A DNA stretch of 12,025 nt from DATLFQ01 sp035540915 (GCA_035540915.1 DATLFQ010000141.1:1-12025), one strand, 5' to 3'. Positions 1 to 7,433 are shown, counted from the stretch's first letter. Numbers and translations are program-made. The notes: generated by a model not told the origin, from the letters alone.

Positions 1-87
1 GGCCAGCCCGTGGGAGTTCCAGGCCCTGCTGAAGGCCCGGCCACGGCCCGGGCCTTCCGCAGGGCCTGGAACTCCCACGGGCTGGCC
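1..87. repeat. 87-base near-perfect inverted repeat at the window edge (probable fold-back)
   Basis: Positions 1-29 are the exact reverse complement of 59-87. The inner part continues pairing (31-40 with 48-57), with mismatches at 30/58 and 41/47 and the turn near position 44. Both arms read as the same GlnE segment: the plus-strand arm gives WEFQALLKARP (residues at 11-43) and the minus-strand arm WEFQALRKARAVAG. A real glnE gene should continue past this motif; here it mirrors itself. I infer a fold-back or chimeric join at a contig end rather than a biological hairpin. At both mismatches the outer plus-strand arm carries the residue expected from the family (L and P). Confidence 0.85.
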
Positions 88-689
88 CAGCGGTCCCAGT
101 ACGCCTCGTAGGAGGCCAGGGTCCGCACCAGCGGGCCGTCACGGCCCTCGGGGCGCAGGGCGGCGTCGACCCGGAAGCAGCGGCGGGCCACCGCCAGCAG
201 TGGGCGTGCATCGCCGGTGCCGGCGAAGAGCACGTCGATGTCGCTGGCATAGTTGAGCTCGCGGCCGCCCAGCTTGCCCATGCCGATGACGACGAGGGCA
301 GCCACTTCGTCCGGCGCGGCGAGGGCGAGCGCGGCGTCCAGGACGTCGTCGGCCAGCCGTGCGAGGGCGGCGCCGACCGCCTCCAACCGGTCGAGCCCCG
401 ACAGGTCCCGAGCCGCGATCCGCAGCAACTCGAGGCGCTTCCAGCGGGTCAGCTCGTCCGCGCTCCCGGCCCGGCGGGGCGGCCGGATGTCGAGGTGGGC
501 GACGACGTCCAGCGCGGCCGCATCGGTCACCAGGAGGCGGGTCAGGAAGCGGCTGGCGCCGGTGACGGCGACCACCGCGTCGAGCAACGGCCCGCCGTCC
601 CCGAGCCGGCCCGGGAACGCCTCGTCGAGCTGTTCCAGGGCCAGCGCCACCGCGGCGGGGTCGGACGACCGCTCGGCCTCCTCCCGCAT
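1..689 (-). CDS. glnE: Glutamine synthetase adenylyltransferase/deadenylyltransferase GlnE, N-terminal fragment
   Basis: GlnE adenylylates and de-adenylylates glutamine synthetase, tuning it to nitrogen supply in the cytosol. Translating the minus strand in the frame whose codons occupy 279-281, 276-278 and so on gives a helical N-terminus containing SRFLTRLLVTD and LTRWKRLELLRIAARDL. The nucleotidyltransferase signature GMGKLGGRELNYASDIDVLF follows at about residues 136-155, with metal-binding Asp150 and Asp152. Next come DAALRPEGRDGPLVRTL and YWDRWASPWEFQAL. This is the N-terminal (adenylyl-removing) half of a protein usually about 950-1000 residues long. Only some 215 residues are present, and the last 10-15 codons lie in the inverted repeat, so sequence below about position 44 is not trustworthy. 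I chose ATG 687-689; GTG at 711-713 or further upstream is possible because no Shine-Dalgarno decides. It is transcribed divergently from nadE. Confidence 0.9.
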   Translation of the reverse strand, partial: MREEAERSSDPAAVALALEQLDEAFPGRLGDGGPLLDAVVAVTGASRFLTRLLVTDAAALDVVAHLDIRPPRRAGSADELTRWKRLELLRIAARDLSGLDRLEAVGAALARLADDVLDAALALAAPDEVAALVVIGMGKLGGRELNYASDIDVLFAGTGDARPLLAVARRCFRVDAALRPEGRDGPLVRTLASYEAYWDRWASPWEFQALRKARAVAGPSAGPGTPTGW

Positions 690-749
690 CGTCCGGCTCG
701 CGCGCGTCGGCACCGGTTCGAGTCTGGCAGGCCGCTCCGGACGCCTCGG

Positions 750-763
750 TACGCTGACCGGCC
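750..763 (+). promoter_or_regulatory. Probable -10 box of nadE, near-leaderless transcript
   Basis: TACGCT at 750-755 fits the actinobacterial TANNNT -10 pattern and ends 8 bases before the GTG start at 764. There is no Shine-Dalgarno between them, which suggests that transcription begins at or next to the start codon. I see no convincing -35 box. Confidence 0.4.
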
Positions 764-2446
764 GTGCCACTCGTGCGGGTTGCCGCCTGCCAGCTGAACA
801 CCACGGTGGGCGACCTGGACGGCAACACGGCCTGCGTGCTGGACGCCCTCGAACGGGCCGAGGCGGCCGGCGCCGACGTCGCGGTGTTCCCGGAGCTGGC
901 CACCACCGGCTACCCGCCAGAGGACCTGCTGCTCAAGCCGGGCTTCGTCGACGCCAACCTCGCCGCCCTGGAGAAGTTGGCCGCCCGCACCGGTCGTTGT
1001 GCCGCCGTCGTCGGCTTCGTCGACCGCGACGGCCCGCTTCGCAACGCCGCGGCGGTCTGCGCCGGTGGTCGGGTGCTGGGCACCTATCACAAGCGCCGGC
1101 TACCGAACTACGCGGTGTTCGACGAGCAGCGCTACTTCGCCCCGGGCGTCGCCCCGTACCAGCTGTTCGTGATCGCCGGCGTGCCCTGCGCGATCGCCGT
1201 GTGCGAGGACGCCTGGGCCGGCGGGGGCCCGATCGCCGACCAGGCCCGTGGCGGTGCCCGGCTCGTGCTCAACCTGAACGCCTCGCCGTTCTCGGCCGGC
1301 CGCCTGGGGCAACGGGCGGCCATGCTGGCCGAACGGGCCGTCGAGGCCGGGTGCCCCCTGGTCTACGTCAACCAGGTCGGCGGGCAGGACGAGCTGGTCT
1401 TCGACGGCGGCTCGATGGTGTTCGACGGGACCGGGCAGCTGGTGGCGTCGGCCGCCCAGTTCGAGGAGTCGGTGCTGCTGGTCGACGTGGAGGTCGGCGG
1501 CGGCACCGGCGAACCGCCCGCGCTGCCGTGCGTCGTGGTCAGCGAGCAGCCGGCGCGACGCCACGACGCCCCGCCGGCCGGCCGGGCGCCGCCGCTCGAC
1601 GGCCTGGACGAGGTCTTCGGAGCGCTCGTCGTCGGGACCCGCGACTACGCGTCGAAGAACGGCTTCACGGACGCGGTGATCGGCCTGTCGGGCGGCGTGG
1701 ACTCGTCGCTGGTCGCGGTCGTCGCAGCGGAGGCGCTCGGCGCCGACCACGTCCACGGCGTGTCCATGCCGTCGCGCTTCTCGAGCGAGGGGTCGCGCAC
1801 GGACGCCGCCGGGCTGGCCGAGCGCCTGGGTGTCGACCTGCTGACGATCCCCATCGAGCCGGCCCACGCCGCGCTGCTTGAGATGCTGGCGCCCGCCTTC
1901 GCCGGGACCGAGCCGGGCATCACCGAGGAGAACCTGCAGTCGCGCATCCGGGGCGTGGTGCTGATGGCGCTGTCCAACAAGCTGGGCTGGCTGGTGCTGA
2001 CCTCCGGCAACAAGAGCGAGATGGCGGTGGGCTACGCCACGTTGTACGGCGACACCGCCGGCGGGTTCGCCGTGCTGAAGGACGTCTCCAAGACCATGGT
2101 GTACCGGTTGTGCGAGCGGGTGAACGAGCGGGCCGGAGGGCCGGTGGTGCCGGAGACGGTGCTGGCCAAGCCGCCGTCGGCGGAGTTGCGCCCTGACCAG
2201 CGCGACGACCAGTCGCTGCTGCCCTACCACCTGCTCGACCCGATCCTCGAGGCCTACGTGGAGGCGGACCGGACGGCGGCAGAGCTGGTGGCGGCCGGAT
2301 TCGACGCCGACCACGTCCGCCGGGTCGTTTCGCTGGTCGACGCAGCCGAGTACAAGCGCCGCCAGACGCCGCCCGGGGTGCGGGTCACGGCCAAAGCCTT
2401 CGGCAAGGACCGCCGGCTGCCGATCACCAACCGCTTCTCCGGGTGA
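764..2446 (+). CDS. nadE: Glutamine-dependent NAD+ synthase NadE
   Basis: This enzyme makes NAD+ from deamido-NAD+ (nicotinic acid adenine dinucleotide) and ATP, using ammonia released from glutamine; it is the last step of NAD biosynthesis and is cytosolic. The 560-residue protein has two domains. The N-terminal nitrilase-fold glutaminase (about 1-260) shows the Glu-Lys-Cys triad: E44 in FPELATTGY, K110 in YHKRRLPNYAVFDE and C147 in AVCEDAW. The C-terminal synthetase carries the ATP pyrophosphatase loop SGGVDSS (309-315), SGNKSEMAVGYATLYGD near 415-430, and a Lys/Arg-rich tail (YKRRQTPPG). Domain order and length are normal for the two-domain bacterial type. The GTG start at 764 gives the expected N-terminus (PLVRVAACQLNTTVGDL). 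Its stop overlaps the next gene (GTGA), so the two are probably translationally coupled. Confidence 0.97.
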   Translation: MPLVRVAACQLNTTVGDLDGNTACVLDALERAEAAGADVAVFPELATTGYPPEDLLLKPGFVDANLAALEKLAARTGRCAAVVGFVDRDGPLRNAAAVCAGGRVLGTYHKRRLPNYAVFDEQRYFAPGVAPYQLFVIAGVPCAIAVCEDAWAGGGPIADQARGGARLVLNLNASPFSAGRLGQRAAMLAERAVEAGCPLVYVNQVGGQDELVFDGGSMVFDGTGQLVASAAQFEESVLLVDVEVGGGTGEPPALPCVVVSEQPARRHDAPPAGRAPPLDGLDEVFGALVVGTRDYASKNGFTDAVIGLSGGVDSSLVAVVAAEALGADHVHGVSMPSRFSSEGSRTDAAGLAERLGVDLLTIPIEPAHAALLEMLAPAFAGTEPGITEENLQSRIRGVVLMALSNKLGWLVLTSGNKSEMAVGYATLYGDTAGGFAVLKDVSKTMVYRLCERVNERAGGPVVPETVLAKPPSAELRPDQRDDQSLLPYHLLDPILEAYVEADRTAAELVAAGFDADHVRRVVSLVDAAEYKRRQTPPGVRVTAKAFGKDRRLPITNRFSG

Positions 2447-3000
2447 GCCCGCCGCCGCACCGCTCGCTGGCCGACCTGGCCGCCAGCCTCGCCGCGGCCG
2501 GCGACGCCGAGGCCGCCGTCTTCGAGCTGGTCGGCAGCTGGGTGCAGAGCGTGCCCGAGCCGTCGGTCAAGGTGGCGCTGAGCATCCACTCCCGCCGCCA
2601 CGGCGAGCACTGCCTGGAACTGGGCGGCGTCACGCCGCGAGTTCCCTCGGCTGTCCCCGGCCCCGCCTTCGACCCGGCCGTGCTGGCGGCGGCCGGCCGG
2701 CTGGCGAGCACGGGCGGGCGCCTGGCGGCGCTGGCCTGCGTCCTGCTTCCCCGCCTGGTGGCACTGGCCGCGGTTGACCCGGGGCCGGCGGTGTCGGCGG
2801 CGCCGGTGGCCCGCGCCCTGCGGCGCATCGAGGCCGACCACCGCGAGATGGCCGGTGACCTGGCGGCGCTGGTGGCGAGGGTCGCAAGCGCCGGGGCGCC
2901 GGCCGAGCGGGAGGCGGTCGAGGCGGAGCTGGCCGAACTGGCTCGGGCCAGCGGGCAGGAACTCCGGTGGCCGCCGTCGAACCTTACGGGGAGCCCTTGA
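2443..3000 (+). CDS. Helical protein of unknown function, possibly ferritin-like
   Basis: I do not firmly recognise this 185-residue protein. It is Ala/Leu-rich and appears almost wholly helical, with no signal peptide or convincing membrane segment. His/acidic clusters are visible: FELVGSW (E28), SIHSRRHGEHCLEL (H49, H53, E55, H56) and RRIEADHREM (E130, H133, E135). Spaced E and ExxH-type residues on long helices recall actinobacterial ferritin-like (di-iron) proteins, but the first pair is not a clean ExxH, so this remains a weak suggestion. The GTG start overlaps the nadE stop by 4 bases (GTGA), and the sigma-factor gene begins 21 bases after its stop, so all three may be co-transcribed. 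The tail (about 155-185) is acidic and then Pro/Ser-rich. Confidence 0.75.
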   Translation: MSPPPHRSLADLAASLAAAGDAEAAVFELVGSWVQSVPEPSVKVALSIHSRRHGEHCLELGGVTPRVPSAVPGPAFDPAVLAAAGRLASTGGRLAALACVLLPRLVALAAVDPGPAVSAAPVARALRRIEADHREMAGDLAALVARVASAGAPAEREAVEAELAELARASGQELRWPPSNLTGSP

Positions 3001-3021
3001 GGGGGATCGTCTCGCCCGCGG

Positions 3022-4002
<981 letters not shown>

Positions 4003-4012
4003 TCGGCGGACT

Positions 4013-4034
4013 GGCGCCCCTGCGCCGCCGGCGC
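4013..4034. terminator. GC-rich hairpin between convergent sigma factor and selC (weak terminator candidate)
   Basis: Two mutually exclusive stems exist: GGCGC (4013-4017) with GCGCC (4022-4026), and GCGCC (4022-4026) with GGCGC (4030-4034). They lie between the sigma gene stop and the 3' end of selC, so either strand could use them. No T-run follows on either side, so termination is uncertain. Confidence 0.3.
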
Positions 4035-4044
4035 GAAGGCTGAT

Positions 4045-4140
4045 TGGCGGAGGTGGACGGGAATCGAACCCGCCGGACGGGGATCACCCGTCCCACCCGC
4101 TTTGAAGGCGGGGGAGCCCACCAGGTACCCGGACACCTCC
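4045..4140 (-). tRNA. selC: tRNA-Sec, anticodon TCA (selenocysteine)
   Basis: This is the tRNA that inserts selenocysteine at recoded UGA codons. The minus strand gives a 96-base RNA starting GGAGGTG and ending CACCTCC-G-CCA, with the CCA encoded (4045-4047). The anticodon arm is CCCGC-CTTCAAA-GCGGG, with TCA at 4105-4103. The long variable arm has a 7-bp stem (GGACGGG against CCCGTCC) and a 5-base loop. The T arm has loop TTCGATT. Acceptor and T stems together give about 13 stacked base pairs (7 acceptor plus 6 T-side, counting the pair next to the variable arm), the number typical of tRNA-Sec rather than the 12 of ordinary tRNAs. The D arm is imperfect as I fold it. Length, CTTCAAA loop and big variable arm together exclude a suppressor, Ser or Leu tRNA. 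Confidence 0.95.
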
Positions 4141-4147
4141 GCCGGCG

Positions 4148-4153
4148 AGGCTA
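4148..4153 (-). promoter_or_regulatory. Probable -10 box of selC
   Basis: On the minus strand TAGCCT (TANNNT type) ends 7 bases before the first base of the mature tRNA at 4140. This is good spacing for transcription to begin at or just before the tRNA 5' end. No clear -35 box is visible. Confidence 0.35.
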
Positions 4154-4199
4154 CCGCGCCCGGTCATGGCTCCCGGCGGCGACCCGCCTCGAGGGGTTC

Positions 4200-4205
4200 T
4201 AGGCT
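4200..4205 (+). promoter_or_regulatory. Probable -10 box giving a leaderless mRNA for the 24-residue protein
   Basis: TAGGCT at 4200-4205 fits TANNNT. The ATG at 4212 lies 6 bases beyond it, where the transcription start would fall, so the mRNA would be leaderless. There is no close Shine-Dalgarno; GAGGGG at 4191-4196 is 15 bases away. Confidence 0.45.
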
Positions 4206-4211
4206 CGCGGC

Positions 4212-4286
4212 ATGAAGAAGCTGCTGCTGCTCATCATCCTCATCGCCCTCGGCGCCGTCGCGGCCAAGAAGCTCCGGGTCGAGTAG
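4212..4286 (+). CDS. 24-residue single-pass membrane microprotein
   Basis: A short open frame encodes MKKLLLLIILIALGAVAAKK followed by LRVE and a TAG stop. It has a Lys-Lys start, one membrane helix (about 4-18) and a basic end. The composition is clearly that of a designed transmembrane peptide, and a TANNNT -10 box sits exactly where a leaderless start would need it. It resembles the very small actinobacterial membrane proteins of the DLW-39 type in layout, but the DLW tail is absent, so I assign no family. Function is unknown. It diverges from selC and converges with the next minus-strand gene, 16 bases away. Gene finders would usually miss it because of its length. Confidence 0.65.
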   Translation: MKKLLLLIILIALGAVAAKKLRVE

Positions 4287-4302
4287 AGCCGACCCCGGAC
4301 CC

Positions 4303-4512
4303 TCAGCTGCCCCGGCGGGCGAGGAGCGGCGCGCACTCCCGGGCGACGAACGCCTCCACGAAGTCGGGGCTGGTCCGGCGGGCCCGGACCACCCGGATCA
4401 CCATGGCGCGCGGTGACAGCACCCGCTGCTCCGCCACGGCGGACAGCGCCAGGACGGCCGCCAGGATCACGAGCGTGAACGGGATCGACAGCACCATGGC
4501 GACCACCGGCAT
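4303..4512 (-). CDS. 69-residue single-pass membrane protein of unknown function
   Basis: I do not recognise the family. The protein starts MPVVAMVLSIPFTLVILAAV, giving one membrane helix at about 3-27 with little outside it. An Arg-rich stretch follows (VIRVVRARR, about 38-46), then a short amphipathic tail ending VARECAPLLARRGS. Positive charges after the helix suggest that the C-terminus faces the cytoplasm. A much longer frame is open upstream, but it runs antisense through the Tad genes with low-complexity Arg/Pro content, so the ATG at 4510-4512 is the sensible start; ATG 4495-4497 is an alternative. No Shine-Dalgarno is seen. It is divergent from the tad operon, with the shared control region at 4513-4672. 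Confidence 0.6.
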   Translation of the reverse strand: MPVVAMVLSIPFTLVILAAVLALSAVAEQRVLSPRAMVIRVVRARRTSPDFVEAFVARECAPLLARRGS

Positions 4513-4538
4513 GGTGCTGGTGTAGCCGGCCGCCCGAC

Positions 4539-4592
4539 CGCGGAAACCTCGCCGACCCCACCGTTGGGTCCGCGGAAATCCCGGTCGACCCC
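4539..4592 (+). repeat. Imperfect direct repeat abutting the tad promoter, possible operator
   Basis: Two copies begin CCGCGGAAA and end CGACCCC: about 4538-4559 and 4570-4592, with starts roughly 31-32 bases (three helical turns) apart. The second copy ends immediately before the -35 box at 4593. That position and phasing suit binding of an activator or repressor, shared with the divergent 69-residue gene. No regulator can be named. Confidence 0.4.
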
Positions 4593-4621
4593 TTGTCCGG
4601 CGGCCGGCGTCGGCGTACCGT
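4593..4621 (+). promoter_or_regulatory. Promoter of the tad operon
   Basis: TTGTCC (4593-4598) and TACCGT (4616-4621) are separated by exactly 17 bases and match the TTGNNN/TANNNT pattern of principal-sigma promoters in Actinomycetota. Transcription would start near 4628, leaving a leader of about 45 bases. A Shine-Dalgarno GAGAGGAAG (about 4659-4667) precedes ATG 4673. Confidence 0.55.
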
Positions 4622-4672
4622 GCTCCCGCTCCTTCCCCTCGAGCCGGCTTCGTCGCGCCGAGAGGAAGTCCC

Positions 4673-5347
4673 ATGCTGGTGGCCTGCTGGTCGGTCAAGG
4701 GCGGGAGCGGCACCACCGTCGTCACCGCCGGTCTCGCCGTGCTCCTCGCCCGGGACGGCACTCCCGCTGCCGGCGGCAGCGGCACCGGGGCGCCGGGCGC
4801 GGCCGTAGCGGTGGACCTGGCGGGCGATCTGCCCGCCGTGCTGGGCCTGCCCGATCCCGGCGGGCCCGGAGTGGCCGAGTGGCTTTCGGCCGGGCCGGAC
4901 GTCGATGCCGACGCCCTGGCCGCCCTGGAGGTGGACGCCGGCCGCGGTCTGCGGCTCCTGCCCCGGGGGGACGGCCGGCTGCCCGACGACGGTGACCGGC
5001 TGGCGGCGGCTCTCGCCGGCCCCCGCCACGTGGTCGTGGACTGCGGGTCCACCGGCGAGGCGGCCGGCCTGGCCGTGGCGGCGGCCGCCTCCCTGTCGCT
5101 GCTCGTCCTGCGGCCCTGCTACCTCGCCCTGCGCCGGGCGGTGGCGGCGCCCCTGCGCCCGTCGGGCGTGATCCTGATCGCCGAGGGCGGCCGGGCCCTC
5201 GGTCGCCAGGACATCGAGCACGCGCTGGGCGTGCCGGTGCGGGCGGAGGTGGCCTGGGACCCGGCGGTCGCCCGCTGCGTGGATGCCGGCCTGCTCGCCG
5301 GCCGGGTCCCCCGAACCCTGGAGCGTGCGCTCCGGCGGGCCTCGTGA
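4673..5347 (+). CDS. tadZ: TadZ/CpaE-like MinD-family ATPase of the Tad pilus
   Basis: TadZ/CpaE proteins localise the Tad machine at the membrane or pole. The 224-residue protein begins directly with the deviant Walker loop VKGGSGTTVVTAGLA (K9 to T15). It has the signature lysine K9, but Thr14 stands where the phosphate-binding lysine of GKT/GKS would be. AVAVDLAGDLPAVLGLP (about 49-65) matches the strand following the MinD P-loop, and HVVVDCGSTGEA (about 119-130) the Walker-B-like strand. No receiver-like N-terminal domain is present, unlike CpaE of Caulobacter (family knowledge). An insert rich in Gly/Ala/Pro (about 29-45) looks disordered. ATG 4673 has a good Shine-Dalgarno. The stop overlaps tadA (GTGA). 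Assignment to the Tad system rests on fold plus operon position; ATP hydrolysis is doubtful. Confidence 0.85.
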   Translation: MLVACWSVKGGSGTTVVTAGLAVLLARDGTPAAGGSGTGAPGAAVAVDLAGDLPAVLGLPDPGGPGVAEWLSAGPDVDADALAALEVDAGRGLRLLPRGDGRLPDDGDRLAAALAGPRHVVVDCGSTGEAAGLAVAAAASLSLLVLRPCYLALRRAVAAPLRPSGVILIAEGGRALGRQDIEHALGVPVRAEVAWDPAVARCVDAGLLAGRVPRTLERALRRAS

Positions 5348-6534
5348 CGCCGGCCCCCTCGACGGCAGAGGTGGCCCGGCGCGTGCACGCCCGGCTGCTC
5401 GGCCCCCGCACCGTCGACGTCGCGGGGGTGCCAGCCGTGCTCGACGGCGCGGCGGTGGCCGCCGCGGCCCGACTCGAGGAGCCTTTGCTGTCACCGGCCG
5501 CCCTCGCCGCAGTCGTCACCGACGTCCTGGCCCGCGCCACCGGGCTCGGGCCTCTCGAGCCGCTGCTGGCCGACCCCACCGTGAGCGAGGTCATGGTCAG
5601 CGGCCCCGGCCGCGTGTGGGTGGAGCGGGCCGGCGCCCTGGAGCGGGTCGCGCTCGACCTCGACGGCCCGGCCGTCGAACACCTCATCGAACGAATCGTC
5701 GGCCCGCTGGGGCTGCGGGCCGACCGGGCGTCGCCCATGGTCGACGCCCGCCTGCCTGACGGGTCCCGGGTCAACGCGGTGGTGCCGCCGCTGGCGGTGG
5801 ACGGACCCTGCCTGACCATCCGCCGGTTCTCGGCATCGGCCATCCCGCTGGCCGCCTTCGGCCCACCCGACGTCACCGCGTTCCTGGCCTGGGCGGTGCG
5901 GGCCCGGCTGAACCTGGTCGTCTCGGGCGCCACGTCGTCGGGCAAGACGACGCTGCTCAACGCGCTGGCCGCCGAGATCCCCGGCGCCGAGCGCATCATC
6001 ACCGTGGAGGACGCCGCCGAGCTGCGCCTGCCGCAGGACCACGTGGTGCGGCTGGAGGCGCGGCCCTCGAACGCGGACGGAGCCGGCCGGGTGACGGTCC
6101 GGGACCTGGTCCGCAACGCCCTGCGGATGCGGCCGGACCGGATCGTGGTCGGCGAGGTGAGGGACGCCGCCGCCCTCGACATGCTCCAGGCCATGAACAC
6201 CGGTCACGAGGGCTCGCTGTCGACGTGTCACGCCAACGGACCGCTCGACGCCCTGCGGCGCCTGGAGACGATGGTCCTCATGGGCACCGTCGACCTGCCC
6301 CTGGCGGCCGTGCGCGACCAGGTGGCCGCCGCCGTGGACGTGGTCGTCCAGGTCGCCCGCTGCGCCGGCGGCGCCCGCCGGGTGGTCGAGGTGGCCGAAC
6401 TGGCGGGCCCGGTGACGGTCCGCCGGCTGGCCGGCCCGACGGGCATGGAAGCGGTGCCCCAGCGGCCCGCCCGCCACCCGGCTGCCGGCCCGGTCCCAGC
6501 TGCCGCGCGCCCGGCCAGGAAGGGCTCCCCATGA
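5344..6534 (+). CDS. tadA: TadA/CpaF secretion ATPase, Tad pilus assembly motor
   Basis: This hexameric cytoplasmic ATPase of the type II/IV secretion superfamily powers pilin polymerisation. The 396-residue protein has an N-terminal helical/linker domain (about 1-110: LLADPTVSEVMVSGPGRVWVE), then DARLPDGSRVNAVVPPLA. The Walker A loop is GATSSGKTT (195-203, K201). The Asp box is ITVEDAAELRLPQDHVVRLE (about 219-238). Walker B is RIVVGEVRD (266-274, E271), and the His box is TGHEGSLSTCHAN (H288, H296). All catalytic elements are intact. The C-terminus carries a Pro/Ala/Arg-rich tail of about 35 residues (RPARHPAAGPVPAAARPARK) with no known role. The GTG start overlaps the tadZ stop and the TGA stop overlaps the tadB ATG, so translation is coupled. 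Confidence 0.96.
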   Translation: MTPAPSTAEVARRVHARLLGPRTVDVAGVPAVLDGAAVAAAARLEEPLLSPAALAAVVTDVLARATGLGPLEPLLADPTVSEVMVSGPGRVWVERAGALERVALDLDGPAVEHLIERIVGPLGLRADRASPMVDARLPDGSRVNAVVPPLAVDGPCLTIRRFSASAIPLAAFGPPDVTAFLAWAVRARLNLVVSGATSSGKTTLLNALAAEIPGAERIITVEDAAELRLPQDHVVRLEARPSNADGAGRVTVRDLVRNALRMRPDRIVVGEVRDAAALDMLQAMNTGHEGSLSTCHANGPLDALRRLETMVLMGTVDLPLAAVRDQVAAAVDVVVQVARCAGGARRVVEVAELAGPVTVRRLAGPTGMEAVPQRPARHPAAGPVPAAARPARKGSP

Positions 6535-7433
6535 CGGCGCCCGGCCTGCTGGCCGCCGTCCTCGTCCTGGCCAGTGCCGGGTGTTTCCGGGCGGCGGTGG
6601 GGGTGCGGCGCCGCGCCGCGGTGGCGCGCCGCCTGCCGGTAGCGGCAGCCGGTCGGGACCGGGGCGCGACCGCCCGGGTCCCGGTACCGGAATGGCTGCC
6701 GGACCGGCTGGCGGCCTGCGACCTCCGGGTCGACGCGCGCCGGGCGTGGGCCGGCTGGTTGGCCGGCCTGGGGCTGGTGCCGCTGGGCGGCCTCGCGGCC
6801 GGCGGGCCGGGCGCAGCCCTCGTCGGCGCGCTCGTCACCGTGACCGCACCGGTGCTGGGCTGGCGGCTCCTGCGCCACCGGGCCGACGCCCGCGTCGAGG
6901 CGGAGCTGCCTGCCGCCATGGACGCGATCGCGCGCGGGCTGCGCTCGGGCGGCTCCCTGCGCCAGGCACTGGCGGAGGCGGCCCGGGCCTCCGGCCGCGG
7001 GACCGGCGCGCTGTCGGACGATCTCGCCGCCGTCAGCCGCACCTGCGACCACGGGGCCACGGTGGTGGCCGCCCTGGAGCACTGGTCGGCGCGGCGGCCG
7101 TCGCCGGGCGTGCGCCTGGCCGTGGCCGCCCTGTGCCTCGGCGCGGAGACGGGTGGCGCGGGTGCCCGGGCCGTCGACGGTGTCGCCGCCACCTTGCGCG
7201 GGCGCCTGGCCGGACTGGCAGAGGCACGGGCGCTGGCCACCCAGGCGCGGGCATCGGCGGTGGTGATCGCAGTGGCGCCGGTGGCCTTCTGCGCCCTGGC
7301 GTCGGCCACCGACGACCGTACCGCCTCGTTCCTGCTCGGCTCGCCTGCCGGGCTGGTCATGCTCTGCACCGGCCTGGCCCTGGACGCCGCTGGTGCCATG
7401 TGGATGGCCCGGCTCACCCGGGTTGCGCCGTGA
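6531..7433 (+). CDS. tadB: TadB-like inner-membrane platform protein (T2SSF domain)
   Basis: TadB and TadC form the membrane platform through which TadA drives pilin addition. The 300-residue protein has an N-terminal membrane helix (about 4-24), a basic loop, and a long hydrophobic region (about 73-111). The cytoplasmic T2SSF domain lies at about 120-240: ELPAAMDAIARGLRSGGSLR, then ALCLGAETGGAGARAVDGVA. Two C-terminal membrane helices follow (about 241-260 and 267-295). The GLRSGGSLRQAL and GGAGARAVDGVAATLR motifs are typical of TadB. The start is ATG 6531, overlapping the tadA stop as ATGA; a longer in-frame opening to 6225 lies inside tadA and is not real. The stop is followed by an unusual 76-base gap before tadC. 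Confidence 0.9.
   Translation: MTAPGLLAAVLVLASAGCFRAAVGVRRRAAVARRLPVAAAGRDRGATARVPVPEWLPDRLAACDLRVDARRAWAGWLAGLGLVPLGGLAAGGPGAALVGALVTVTAPVLGWRLLRHRADARVEAELPAAMDAIARGLRSGGSLRQALAEAARASGRGTGALSDDLAAVSRTCDHGATVVAALEHWSARRPSPGVRLAVAALCLGAETGGAGARAVDGVAATLRGRLAGLAEARALATQARASAVVIAVAPVAFCALASATDDRTASFLLGSPAGLVMLCTGLALDAAGAMWMARLTRVAP

Noticed and set aside
253..1881. Long plus-strand open frame across glnE and nadE
   Set aside because: Arg/Gly/Pro-rich low-complexity translation, antisense to glnE and out of frame with nadE; a high-GC shadow.
4303..4305. TGA of the 69-residue gene as a selenocysteine codon
   Set aside because: The reading after TGA gives no coherent or hydrophobic continuation and overlaps the convergent microprotein; nothing resembles a SECIS hairpin.
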